From positions 202,555-266,554 of the forward strand of contig NZ_KB905822.1 in the NCBI RefSeq assembly GCF_000381025.1: a DNA stretch of 64,000 bases, read 5' to 3'. The notes under the pieces were generated by a model. It was not told the origin of the DNA. It was given only the letters and a program-made list of their open reading frames with translations, and made no database searches. Shown here in pieces: positions 34,422 through 44,300 of the stretch (position 1 is the stretch's first letter; the number at the start of each line of letters is the position of its first letter). The position numbers were made by a program, and so were the translations under genes. This stretch comes from Streptomyces sulphureus DSM 40104. Lineage in GTDB: Bacteria > Actinomycetota > Actinomycetes > Streptomycetales > Streptomycetaceae.

Positions 34422-35446
34422 GTTCCTCTTCCACGGACGGGCTGGAATATCGCGGACAGGACGTCGGCGACCAGGTTGAGCGCCACGGTGACGCACGTGG
34501 TGAGCATGGCGACGGCGAGGACCACGGGCGCGTCCCTCGCGGCGGCGGCCTCCACGAGTGCCGCGGCGATCCCCGGGTATCCGAAGAGCGTCTCGGCGAT
34601 GAGCGTCCCGCCCAGGAGATAGGAGACGTGCCGAGCGAGCACGGGGACGGCGGGGACGACGGCGCCCGGCACGACCCAGCGCAGCACCACGCGCCACTCC
34701 GGTACGCCGCTCAACCGCGCGACCTGCACGGCCTCACCGTGCGCGGCCTCGACAGTGGCTGCCCGGATGAGGCGCACGTTCTGTGCCAGGCACGCGGAGA
34801 CGAGCGTGGCCACCGGCAACACCAGCAGACTGGGCCGGCCCATCGGGTGCTCTCCTGCGGAGAGCGTGGAGACGGCCGGCAGCCAGCCCAGCCACGTCGC
34901 GAAGCACAGCACGAGCACTGTCCCGGCGACGAACTCGGGGACGCTCACCAGCGTGAGGACGGAGGCGGACACGATCCGGTCCGCACGCCTGCCGGCGCGC
35001 AATCCGGACCACAGCCCGAGCGTGAGAGCGAGCGGGACGAGCACGGCGATGGCGACGGTCCCCAACAGCAGGGAGTTGAGGGCACGTTCACTGACGAGCC
35101 GGGAGACCTCGCCTCCCTGGGCGTAGGAGATGCCGAGGTCGCCTCGCAGGGCGTGCGTGAGCCACCGGAGGTAGCGCTGGGGGAAGGGAGCGTCCAACCC
35201 CAGCGCGTGCCGGAGCGCCTCGACCCGCTCGGGAGTCGCTCCGCCCTGCCGGGAGAGCTGCGCCGTGGCCGCGTCCCCCGGCGCGAGGTCCGTGGCGAGG
35301 AAGACGAGCACGGACACGAGCAGGAGCACGGCGACCGAGGCGAAGAGCCGGCGTACGACCAGGACGGCGAGACCCCGGGTCCGTGAGGTGCGCGCTTCGG
35401 GAAGGGGGTCCGCCGCCGGGGGACGGCGGTCCTGCACCCTACTCAC
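34418..35446 (-). CDS. Oligopeptide-type ABC importer permease (OppB/DppB-like)
   Basis: 342 residues from GTG 35446, which overlaps the stop of the binding-protein gene (GTGA); a second in-frame GTG at 35437 is an alternative. Six membrane helices, the DppB-type N-terminal LAPGDAA region, the periplasmic-loop Gly/Tyr region GISYAQGGEV, and the EAAHGEAVQVARLSG coupling loop. It pairs with the fused permease downstream. Confidence 0.87.
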   Translation of the reverse strand: MSRVQDRRPPAADPLPEARTSRTRGLAVLVVRRLFASVAVLLLVSVLVFLATDLAPGDAATAQLSRQGGATPERVEALRHALGLDAPFPQRYLRWLTHALRGDLGISYAQGGEVSRLVSERALNSLLLGTVAIAVLVPLALTLGLWSGLRAGRRADRIVSASVLTLVSVPEFVAGTVLVLCFATWLGWLPAVSTLSAGEHPMGRPSLLVLPVATLVSACLAQNVRLIRAATVEAAHGEAVQVARLSGVPEWRVVLRWVVPGAVVPAVPVLARHVSYLLGGTLIAETLFGYPGIAAALVEAAAARDAPVVLAVAMLTTCVTVALNLVADVLSAIFQPVRGRGT

Positions 35447-37029
35447 GGGGCGAGGAAGGCGTCCCGCAGGGACGGATACTCGGCCCATCCGAGCGCCTTG
35501 ACGCCCTGGGCCTCGGGGGTCGCGGCAGCCGCACTGGGCAGCCTGGCGAAGACGGCGTCTCCGCCCTTCTCGTGCAGGTAGTGCTGGACGTCGGAGACGG
35601 CTCGCTTCCGGTCGGTCTCCGAGACCGCTCGCCGCATGTCGTCGAGGAGGCTCTCCAGGCGCCGGGGTGCCTTGCCGGTGAAGGGGTAACTGGCGTTGCT
35701 GCCGTAGTAGTTGGACAGTTCGAGAGGGAGTGGCATGGGGGAGTACGCCGCTGACTGGATCGGCGTGTGCAGCAGCTTGTCGGTGTCGCCGTAGTAGTCG
35801 GCGGCCGGCACCTTGTCCAACTCGACGCGGAGATCCGCCGCTTCGGCCTGCTGGACGAACGCCGAGGCGCTCTCCACCGTGCCGTACGCGACGGCGGCTG
35901 TGCGCAGGGTGACGCCCTTCCCGCCGAGTCCCGCCTTCTTCAGCAGAGCCTTTGCGCGGTCCGGGTCGTGCTCGCGTGCGGGCAGGTCGTCCGCGTACCA
36001 GGGCTGGTGCATGCCGCGAGCGTCGTGGGCCGCCTCTCCGAAGCCCAGGGTCACGGTCTTGACCATGGCTTCCCTGTCGATGGCGTACTTGACGGCTTCG
36101 GCGAGCGCCGCGGAGGTGAACGGAGGCACGTCCAGGTTCATGGCGAAGGCGAGTTCCGTCCACAGCTCCTTCGGCGGCAGGAGGATGCGCAGCCTCTCGT
36201 TGGCCTTCTCGGCTCGCGCCGTCGCCAGGGAGACGCCGCCCGCGTAGTCGAACTGGCCCGACTTGAGGCCGCTCAGTCGGGCTGCGGCGTCGCCGACCGA
36301 GAACAGCTCGACCTCGTCCAGGTACGGGCCACCGCTGTCGGCGTCCCAGTACTCCTTGTTGGCCTCGAGCAGGCTGCTCTTGCCCGGCGACCACTTCTTC
36401 AGCACGAACGGCCCGGTTCCCGGGGCCTTGTTCAGGTTCTCGGTGCCGTCGGGGAAGATGAACATGGACTGCGCCAGGGCCAGATCGAAGGATCCGTCCG
36501 GCTGCTTGAGCGGGAGGACGAGCGTGCGGTCGTGGCGTACGCGCGCCTTGGCGAGGTCGGCGTTGGCCAGCAGCGCGGCCTGGCCGCCGGGGTGTTTCGC
36601 GATGGTGCGCAGGCTGAAGAGCACGTCGTGTGCATCGAGTTGGGCGCCGTCGCTGAAGCGGACGCCCTTGCGTACCCTGATCGTCCACTGGGTGGCGTCG
36701 GCGTTGTGCTCCACCGACTCGGCCAGCCGCCACACCGGCTTGTTGCCTTCCAGCTCTCCGAGGGTGTCCCACACTATGCGCGCCCGCACGTAGTCCACGA
36801 CGGTCGCGGTCGCCTGGACCACGCTCGTCGATTCGGCGCTTCCTCCGGCGAAGGCGGCGCGCAGTCTGCCGCCCTTGCGCGGCTTTCCGGAGTAGGACTC
36901 CTCGGCTGCGGGAGTCCCGTCGTTGCCGCAGCCGGTGAGGAGACCGCCGACGGCGAGCGCGGCGGCCCCGCCGGCTCCGCGGGAGAGCACCGCGCGCCGG
37001 GAGAGTCTGGAGAGGGGTGTCTTTTCCAC
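35443..37029 (-). CDS. Extracellular solute-binding lipoprotein, family 5 (Tat signal)
   Basis: 528 residues from GTG 37029 behind AAGGAG; the longer ORF to 37122 has no site. The N-terminus has a twin-arginine SRRAVLSRGAGG and a lipobox LTGCGN, so it is probably a Tat-exported lipoprotein. The mature part is a family 5 (Opp/Dpp/Nik) binding protein with conserved segments such as RVRKGVRFSDG, KAPGTGPFVLKKW and EAVKYAIDREAMV. It should capture the ligand for the downstream permease-ATPase genes. Family 5 proteins bind peptides, nickel chelates or metallophores; given the neighbours, a metal-metallophore complex is plausible. Confidence 0.85.
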   Translation of the reverse strand: MEKTPLSRLSRRAVLSRGAGGAAALAVGGLLTGCGNDGTPAAEESYSGKPRKGGRLRAAFAGGSAESTSVVQATATVVDYVRARIVWDTLGELEGNKPVWRLAESVEHNADATQWTIRVRKGVRFSDGAQLDAHDVLFSLRTIAKHPGGQAALLANADLAKARVRHDRTLVLPLKQPDGSFDLALAQSMFIFPDGTENLNKAPGTGPFVLKKWSPGKSSLLEANKEYWDADSGGPYLDEVELFSVGDAAARLSGLKSGQFDYAGGVSLATARAEKANERLRILLPPKELWTELAFAMNLDVPPFTSAALAEAVKYAIDREAMVKTVTLGFGEAAHDARGMHQPWYADDLPAREHDPDRAKALLKKAGLGGKGVTLRTAAVAYGTVESASAFVQQAEAADLRVELDKVPAADYYGDTDKLLHTPIQSAAYSPMPLPLELSNYYGSNASYPFTGKAPRRLESLLDDMRRAVSETDRKRAVSDVQHYLHEKGGDAVFARLPSAAAATPEAQGVKALGWAEYPSLRDAFLAP

Positions 37030-37105
37030 TGTGCTCCTTCTGATTCTGGGCGTGCCCGCAGGTTCGGTGCCTGTCGAGCCGACGAGCGCGAGTTGGCCGG
37101 CCGGG

Positions 37106-38947
37106 TCAGGAGAGGTCCACATCGGGCTGGTAGAGGTCGAACCAGTGGTGGAGGTCGAGGACGCGTTCCAGTCCGAGCCGACCGTCGCTGGGCAGGGACT
37201 CGGGCTCGGTGGCGACCCGCTCGGTGAGCCAGTCCCGGTCGACGAGTTCGAAGACCGGCGACCCGCGCTCGGCGAGGACCTCGCGTGCCTGCTCCTGGAG
37301 GGCCTTGGCGTAACGGGGGTCCTGGGTGGTCGGGTAGGGGCTCTTCGTCCGGTCGACGACGGACGCGGGCAGCGCGTCCCGGACCGCTTCCCGCAGCAGG
37401 CTCTTCTCCCTGCCGTCGAAGCTCTTCATCGACCAGGGAGCGTTGTAGACGTACTCCACGAGCCGGTGGTCGGCGAACGGAACGCGCACCTCGAGGCCCA
37501 CGGCCATGGACAGCCGGTCCTTGCGGTCCAACAGCGCACGGACGAGCCGGGTCAGGTGCAGATGGGAGATGGTCCGCATTTTGCGTTCCGTCTCGGACTC
37601 GCCGTCGAGATGCTCCACCCCGGCGACGGCCTCCGCGTACTGGTCCGCGATGTACGAGGGGATGTCCAGCCTTTCCCGCACTCGGGGGTGGAGCAGCGCA
37701 GTGCGGTCGGTGGTGTGCGCGTTCTGGAAGGCCAGCCAGGGGAAGGTGGGTGCGTCCCGCGCCGCAGGGTGGTGGAACCAGATGTAGCCACCGAAGAGTT
37801 CATCGGCGAACTCCCCGGAGAGCGTCACTGTGGAGTGCTCCCGTATCGCACGGAAGAGCAGGTACATGGAGGAGTCGATGTCCCCCAGGCCCACCGGTAT
37901 GTCCCTCGCCCGTACAACGGCCCTGCGCAGCTCCGGATCGACGAGTTCGGAGGGGTCGAGAACCACGTCGCGGTGCTCGGTACGGACGTGGGCGACGACG
38001 TCCCGGATGAACGGGGTGTCCGGGGTCTCGCGCATCTCGTCCGGGGCGAAGGACGACTCCTGGCCGAGGAAGTCGACCGAGAAGGTGCGCAGTTGCTCGC
38101 CGAGTTCCCGTACGTGCGGGGCGGTCAGCGCGGTGACGGCGCTGGAGTCGAGGCCGCCCGAGAGCAGCGCGCACAGCGGCACGTCGGAGACCGACTGGCG
38201 CTGCGCCGTGTCGCCGAGCAGCTCCCGTACCCGCTCGACAGTGCTCTCCCGGTCGTCGGTGTGTTCCCTCGTCGGGAGGGACCAGTACGTGCGGTGCCGG
38301 ATGCCCTGCCGGTCCACCGTCGTGACGGTGCCGGGCTCCACCTCGCTCATGCCCTTCCACAGCGACCAGCCGGGGGCCTTCGTGAAGCCGATCAGTTCGT
38401 GCAGGCAGTCGAGGTCCACCACCCGCTGTGCGCGGGGGTTGGCGAGTATCGCTTTCGGTTCCGAGCCGAAGAGGACACCGTCCGCCGTCGGGTAGAGGTA
38501 CAGCGGCTTGACGCCCATCCGGTCGCGCACGAGGAGGAGTGTGTCCTTGCGCGCGTCCCAGAGGGCGAAGGCGTACATGCCGTTGAGCCGGTCGACGGCT
38601 TGTTCGCCCCACTCCAGGTAGGCGTTGAGAACCACTTCGGTGTCGCTTTCGGTGCGGAAGTGGTGGCCGAGTCCGCGCAGACGGTGGCGCAGTTCCGCGA
38701 AGTTGTAGGTCTCCCCGGTGTAGACGAGGGTGACCTCGCCCCGGGGGGTGGTGGCCGTCATGGGCTGGATGCCGCCCGGGGGATCGATCACCGCAAGGCG
38801 CCGATGTCCCAGGGCCACGTGGGTGCGCACCCACGTGCCGGAAGCGTCGGGACCCCGGTCCGACATGGTGGCGGTCATGGCGTCGACGGTCTTCTGGTGG
38901 GCGGTCAGGTCGTCGTTGAACGCGACCCAGCCGGCGATTCCGCACAT
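37106..38947 (-). CDS. asnB: Asparagine synthase (glutamine-hydrolysing), cluster-associated
   Basis: 613 residues, the normal length. The catalytic Cys2 in MCGIAGW, the glutaminase Asn/Arg regions (SDRGPDASG, GHRRLAVID), and the synthetase pyrophosphate loop LLSGGLDSS are intact, so both half-reactions are possible. It lies inside the leftward operon between a P450 and the transporter genes. In antibiotic and peptide clusters AsnB homologues amidate a carboxylate on the product; here the C-terminal carboxylate of the released metallophore or a precursor is a candidate. A housekeeping role in asparagine supply cannot be excluded. Confidence 0.85.
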   Translation of the reverse strand: MCGIAGWVAFNDDLTAHQKTVDAMTATMSDRGPDASGTWVRTHVALGHRRLAVIDPPGGIQPMTATTPRGEVTLVYTGETYNFAELRHRLRGLGHHFRTESDTEVVLNAYLEWGEQAVDRLNGMYAFALWDARKDTLLLVRDRMGVKPLYLYPTADGVLFGSEPKAILANPRAQRVVDLDCLHELIGFTKAPGWSLWKGMSEVEPGTVTTVDRQGIRHRTYWSLPTREHTDDRESTVERVRELLGDTAQRQSVSDVPLCALLSGGLDSSAVTALTAPHVRELGEQLRTFSVDFLGQESSFAPDEMRETPDTPFIRDVVAHVRTEHRDVVLDPSELVDPELRRAVVRARDIPVGLGDIDSSMYLLFRAIREHSTVTLSGEFADELFGGYIWFHHPAARDAPTFPWLAFQNAHTTDRTALLHPRVRERLDIPSYIADQYAEAVAGVEHLDGESETERKMRTISHLHLTRLVRALLDRKDRLSMAVGLEVRVPFADHRLVEYVYNAPWSMKSFDGREKSLLREAVRDALPASVVDRTKSPYPTTQDPRYAKALQEQAREVLAERGSPVFELVDRDWLTERVATEPESLPSDGRLGLERVLDLHHWFDLYQPDVDLS

Positions 38948-38999
38948 GTGTCCACTTCCTCGGTTGCAAGGGTTGTTCGGCCGGAGCGCAGTGGGCCGC

Positions 39000-40208
39000 T
39001 CAGTCCAGAAGGACGGGCAGGGACTCGAGACCGTGCATGGCGGTGCTGGCGCGCCATTTCAACTTCCCGGCGGGCACGGCGAGTTCGATCCGGGAGTAGG
39101 AAGCCAGCAGACGGCCGAGTGCGACCTCCCCCTCCAGGCGGCCCAGGGGCGCTCCCACACAGAAGTGGATGCCGTGTCCGAAGCCGAGATGACCGCCGGC
39201 AGAGCGGGTGATGTCGAAGCGGTCGGGGTCATCGAACTGGGAGCCGTCCCTGTTGACGCCGAGGAGAGAGACCATCACGAACTCCCCTGCCGGGATGGTG
39301 ACACCGTCGATGTCGACGGGCGCGGTGGTGTACCTCGGTGAGGAGAGGTTGTTGGGGGTCTCGTACCGGAGGCACTCCTCCACCGCGTCCGGCAGGAGGC
39401 CCGGGTCCGCCCGCAGCGCGGCGAGTTGGTCGGGGTTGCGCAGCAGCGCCAACAGGCCGCTGCCGATGAGGCTCACCGTGGTCTCGTAGCCGCCGATGAG
39501 GAGGACGAAGGTCATGGCGACCAGTTCGCTGACAGTGAGCCGGTCACCGTCCTCGCTGATCTCCAGCAGCGCGGAGAGCAGGCCGTCGGTGGGAGCGTTC
39601 TTCTTCCGCTCCAGCAGCTCGGTGAGGTACTGGGCCATCGACGCGGAGGCTCGCCCGATCTCCTCCGGCGAGGCGGCGGAGACCAGCACGCTCGACCAGG
39701 TGGAGAAGGACTCCCGGTCGTCGGCCGGAATCCCGAGCAGCTCGCATATCACCCTGATGGGGAGTGGGTAGGCGTACGCCTCCAGCAGTTCCACCGGTCC
39801 CTCGGTGCGGAACTCGGCGATCAGTTCGTCCGCGATCTGGACGATCCGGGGACGCAGCCCGGCGATGGTCCGCGGGGTGAACGCCTTGTTCACCAGCTTG
39901 CGCAGCCGAGTGTGGTCCGGTGGGTCCACGTTGAGCAGGTGACGGGCCAGATCGCTGGAGAACGTGCTGGGTTTGCCATCCGACAGCTCCCTGAGGCGTT
40001 CCAGCCGGTCATAGACGCCGTGGCTGCTCAGCCGCGCGTCCATGAGCAGCGTCCGCGCCTGTTCGTGGCCGGTGACCAGCCAGACGGGAAGGCCCGTCGG
40101 CAGGACCACGGGAAGGACCGGGCCCTTCTCCCGCAGTGCGGCGGCGGCCGTGTGCGGGTCGTGCATGAAGTCGTTGTCGAGGAGCAGGCGTTCGGCCGGC
40201 AGGCTCAT
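39000..40208 (-). CDS. Cytochrome P450 (CYP105/107-like)
   Basis: 402 residues, typical of actinobacterial soluble P450s. I-helix GGYETT (Tyr replaces the more usual His/Glu before the Glu), K-helix EECLRYE, heme loop FGHGIHFCVGAPLGRLE with its Cys ligand. ATG overlaps the stop of a 44-codon ORF (ATGA). In the same operon as the type II thioesterase upstream and asparagine synthase 52 bp downstream. Likely oxidises the metallophore or a carrier-bound residue; reaction unknown. Confidence 0.88.
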   Translation of the reverse strand: MSLPAERLLLDNDFMHDPHTAAAALREKGPVLPVVLPTGLPVWLVTGHEQARTLLMDARLSSHGVYDRLERLRELSDGKPSTFSSDLARHLLNVDPPDHTRLRKLVNKAFTPRTIAGLRPRIVQIADELIAEFRTEGPVELLEAYAYPLPIRVICELLGIPADDRESFSTWSSVLVSAASPEEIGRASASMAQYLTELLERKKNAPTDGLLSALLEISEDGDRLTVSELVAMTFVLLIGGYETTVSLIGSGLLALLRNPDQLAALRADPGLLPDAVEECLRYETPNNLSSPRYTTAPVDIDGVTIPAGEFVMVSLLGVNRDGSQFDDPDRFDITRSAGGHLGFGHGIHFCVGAPLGRLEGEVALGRLLASYSRIELAVPAGKLKWRASTAMHGLESLPVLLD

Positions 40209-40339
40209 GAAAGTCTCTTTCCCTTCTGCGACGTCGAGGGGGGACGGCGGCCGGGCGTCGGCGGGCTCGCCAGGGGCTGCGACAGCGTGACCACCAAGGT
40301 GTGTGCCGTCCTGCGTGCGGTGTGCAGAACGCGTGGCAT
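40205..40339 (-). CDS. Possible 44-aa ORF translationally coupled to the P450
   Basis: A 44-codon ORF begins ATG 40339 with AAGGGAG just upstream and ends in an ATGA overlap with the P450 start. The peptide is basic and Pro/Ser-rich with no domain I recognise. It fills most of the 190-bp gap between thioesterase and P450. It may simply serve as a translational coupling leader. Confidence 0.3.
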   Translation of the reverse strand: MPRVLHTARRTAHTLVVTLSQPLASPPTPGRRPPSTSQKGKRLS

Positions 40340-40398
40340 CGGTCTCCCTTCGGGAGGTGACGCGGGGGTTCGGACGGGGCGCGGTCGATGGCGCACGG

Positions 40399-41166
40399 TC
40401 AGTTCCCGGTCAGAAGCCCGTGCACGGTGGCGACGACGGGTGCGGGCCGGTCGGCGAGGTAGAAGTGGCCTCCGCGGAAGGCGCGCAGCCGGAACGTGTC
40501 GGTCGTCCGGCTCTCCCAGCCCTGCGCTTCCTCCCGCGTCAACTCGCCGTCCTCCGTGCCGACAAGTGCCGTGATCGGGCAGGGAAGCGCGCCACGGGGC
40601 GACGGCTCCCACGTCTCGATCACCCGGTAGTCGCCGCGGACGGCAGGCAGGAGCACCGTGCGGACCTCCGGAGACGCCAACAGCTCCGGCGGTGTCCCGC
40701 CCAGCCGTACGAGTTCGGCCGCGAGGGCGTCGTCGTCCAGGAGGTGGACGGTGCCCCGATGGTGGAACTGGGGAGCTTCCCGAGCCGAGACGAAGAGGTG
40801 GGCCGGGTCCCGGTGGCCTTCCTTGAGGAGGCGGAGCGCGAGTTCGTACGCGACGGTCGCCCCCATGCTGTGGCCGAAGAGGGCCCAGGGCCGGTCGAGG
40901 AGTGGAGCGAGGGCCGGGGCGAGGTCCTCCACGAGGGCGTCCAAGTCGCGTGGCTGCGCGTCCTCCAGGCGGTCCGCACGTCCGGGCGGGCACACCAGCA
41001 CCGGCTCGATACGCGGCGGCAGCAGCGCCGCCCACTCGCGATAGAGCGCAGGTGAACCTCCGGCGTGGGGAAGGCAGATCAGCCGCAGCGCCGGGTTCGG
41101 GGAGGGGCGGGGACGGCGCAGCCAGCGGGCTGTCGCGGGGGGATGCGCGTCCGGCGCGTGGGCCAT
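40399..41166 (-). CDS. Type II thioesterase (NRPS editing)
   Basis: 255 residues, alpha/beta hydrolase of the GrsT/TEII type. LICLPHAGGSPALY near the N-terminus, nucleophile elbow GHSMGA, acid region VGTEDGELT and base GGHFYL are all present. It removes wrong or stalled acyl groups from NRPS carrier proteins. First gene of the leftward operon, divergent from NRPS1 and sharing the Zur-box promoter region. Confidence 0.9.
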   Translation of the reverse strand: MAHAPDAHPPATARWLRRPRPSPNPALRLICLPHAGGSPALYREWAALLPPRIEPVLVCPPGRADRLEDAQPRDLDALVEDLAPALAPLLDRPWALFGHSMGATVAYELALRLLKEGHRDPAHLFVSAREAPQFHHRGTVHLLDDDALAAELVRLGGTPPELLASPEVRTVLLPAVRGDYRVIETWEPSPRGALPCPITALVGTEDGELTREEAQGWESRTTDTFRLRAFRGGHFYLADRPAPVVATVHGLLTGN

Positions 41167-41261
41167 GGGGCTGTCCTTCGGGGTCTTCCGCCGAGTGCGG
41201 GGTGGGCGGCATGGGTGGGCTGTTGCTCAGGACGCTAGACGACCCACCCCTCTATTGTAAA

Positions 41262-41276
41262 TGAAAATCATATCCA
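41262..41276. promoter_or_regulatory. Zur-box-like operator between thioesterase and NRPS1
   Basis: TGAAAATCATATCCA carries an exact left half-site of the Streptomyces Zur consensus (TGAAAAT) and a right half ATATCCA with two differences from ATTTTCA. It is in an AT-rich island of the 161-bp divergent gap, 51 bases before the NRPS1 ATG and 95 before the thioesterase start. No DmdR-type iron box (TTAGGTTAGG-like) is visible there. Confidence 0.65.
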
Positions 41277-41327
41277 ATACTGTGGCGAGCGGTTGTTCTG
41301 AACGACGTGGAGAGAAGGCGGACGCGG

Positions 41328-44300
41328 ATGACCCAGGACAGTGCTGAGCAGCCGATGGACTTCGCGAAGGCGGTCAGCCGGACACTCGGCTGCGCGGTGG
41401 GGGACCTGACCGACGAGGCGGACCTCATCCAGCTCGGACTGGATTCGCTCGCCATGATGCGCCTGGCTGGACGATGTCGACGCGAAGGTCTGGACATCAC
41501 CTTCGCCGACCTGGTCAGCGCCCCGAACCTGGGCGCCTGGAAGCAGTTGGCGGCGAGGCGCGCGAAGCCGGACCCGGTGGCCCAACCCGCCGCTTCGGTC
41601 GACGAGTACGAGCCTTTCGAACTGGCCCTCATGCAGCACGCGTACTGGGCAGGGCGTCAGGAAGAGGAGCTGCTCGGCGGCGTACCGGCGCACTTCTACC
41701 ACGAGTTCGACGGCACGGACGTGGACCCGGAACGCCTCGAGTCCGCGGTGCGCGCGGTTCTCGGGCGGCACGGGATGCTGCGCGTCGAGATCCTGGACGA
41801 CGGACGCCAGCGCATTCACCCCGAGGCGGCGTGGTCAGGACTGCCCGTGCAGGATCTGCGCGATCTGCCGCGCGGGGAAGCCGAGGAACTGCTGGGGCAG
41901 ATGCGTGACGACCTGTCACACGGCAGGGACGGCGGGAACGCCGGAGTGCTCGATGTGCGGCTCAGCCTGCTGCCCGAGTCGATCCGCCCGGCAGGCACTC
42001 GCCTGCACATCAACCTCGACATGATCGCCGCGGACGCGCTCAGTCTTCGCGTACTCCTGGCTGACCTGGCCCACGCCTACGCGCACCCCGAAGCCCCCCG
42101 CGAGCCGCTCGGTTGCAGCTTCCCCCAATACCTCGCCCAGCGGCGCGCCTTGCGGGCGTCCCCGGAGCGTGCGACCGGGTTGGAGGCGGACTTGGAGTAC
42201 TGGCGGCAACGGCTGCCGGAGCTGCCCAACGCCCCGCAACTGCCCGTCCTCGGCACCGAACCCGATCCGCGTCGAGCGCGAGTGGTGCGCCGGCACCTGT
42301 TCCTGGACGCCTCGCGCATGCGGCAGTTCGAGGAGGCGGCGCGACAGCACGGCGTGACCTCCGCCATGGCACTGGCCACCGTCTTCGCCGAGACCGTCCA
42401 GGCGTTCAGCGCGGACCCCGACTTTCTGCTGAACCTCCCGCTCTTCGATCGTGAGCCGCTGCACGACGACGTCAACTCCATGGTGGGCGACTTCACTTCA
42501 TCGGTGCTGCTCGCCTGGGAGGGTGCCCGACCGGGCTCCTTCGCCGAACGCGCGGTGCGGCTTCAGGACCGTTTCCACCAGGACGCGGCGCACAGCGGCT
42601 GCTCCGGTGTGGAGGTCCTGCGGGAGGCCACCCGGCTGCGGGGCGAGCGGCTGCTGGCGCCCGTCGTCTACACCAGCGCCCTGGGCCTGGGCGAGCTGTT
42701 CCCCGAGACCGTGCGCGACAGCTTCGGCGAGCCCTCCTGGATCATCTCGCAGGGGCCGCAGGTCTGGCTCGACGCCCAGGTCACGGAGATGGACGGCGGT
42801 CTGCTGGTCAACTGGGACGCGCGTGAGGACGCGTTCGTCCCGGGAGTCCTGGACGCGATGTTCGACGTGTACCGCGCCCTGCTCGACCGCCTGTTGACGA
42901 AGGCCGCGGCGTGGGACAGCAGCGTCCCCGCTCTGCTTTCCGAGCGGCAGCGGCAGGTACGGGACGCGGTCAACGACACGGGCCCTGGCTCGACGACACG
43001 TCGGCTCCACGACGGCTTCTTCGAACGGGCCGCTGCTGCTCCGGAGGCTCCGGCCCTGTTGTGGGGGAGGGAAGGGCGGCTCAGCTACGGCGAGTTGAGG
43101 GAGCGGGCCCTCGCCCTCGCGGGCGGTCTGCGGGAGCGCGGAGTGGTGCCAGGTGATCTCGTGGCGGTCTCCCTCCCGAAAGGTCCTGAACAGATCGTGG
43201 GGGTTCTCGGCGTCCTCGCCGCGGGCGCCGCCTATCTGCCGCTCGGCATCGACCAGCCCGCGGCACGCCGTGCTCGGATCACCGACGCGGCGGACGTGCG
43301 ACTGGTACTGGACGACACCTCGGTACCCGACGGGGTGACGCCGCTGCCCGCGCCGGTGCCGGGAGACCCGGCCGACCTCGCGTACGTGATCTACACCTCC
43401 GGGTCGACCGGCGAGCCCAAGGGCGTCGAAGTACCGCACGCGGCTGCGATGAACACCATCGAGGACCTCGTCGACCGGTTCGCGCTGTGCGCCGACGACC
43501 GCGCGTTGGCGCTTTCGGCACTCGACTTCGACCTGTCCGTCTTCGACGTCTTCGCGCCCCTCGCCGTCGGCGGCTCCCTCGTCTGCGTGGAGGAGACCGA
43601 CCGACGGGACGCGGTGGTGTGGTCCCTGCTGACGCAGCGCCACGGCGCCACCGTCGTCAACTGCGTCCCGGCGCTGCTCGACATGTTGGTTACGGGTGCC
43701 GGCGAGGGCGAGTTGCGTACGCTGCGGCTCGCCTTGCTCGGCGGGGACTGGGTGCCTCTCGACCTTCCGGACCGGCTGCGCGAGGCGGCGCCCGACAGCC
43801 GGTGCGTAGCGCTCGGTGGCACCACCGAGACCGCGATCCACTCCACCGTGCAGGAGATCCGGAGGGTTCCGGACGACTGGCTGTCCGTGCCGTACGGGAC
43901 GCCGCTGCGGGGCGTGCGCTGCCGGGTGGTGGACCCGCTCGGCCGGGACTGCCCCGACTGGACACCGGGCGAACTCTGGATCGGCGGCGCTTCGGTCGCT
44001 CTCGGATACCGGAGGGACGGAGCGCGTACTGCCGAACGCTTCCTCCAGGACGGCGGAGTGCGCTGGTACCGGACGGGCGACCGCGCTCGCTATCGGCCCG
44101 ACGGCGTCCTGGAGTTTCTCGGCCGCGCCGATCACCAGGTCAAGGTACGCGGTCACCGGATCGAACTCGGCGAGATCGAGGCTGCGTTGCGCGATGTTCC
44201 CGGCGTCGCGCAGGCGGTCGCCGTCCTGTTCGGGGAGCGGCGCCTGGGCGCCGCCGTCCTCGGCCGCGGCGACGCTGCGCAGATACGGGCGCATGTCGGC

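Noticed and set aside
36923..39211. 762-codon open frame on the + strand across the SBP/asnB junction
   Set aside because: It crosses two well-supported leftward genes and shows no recognisable motif.
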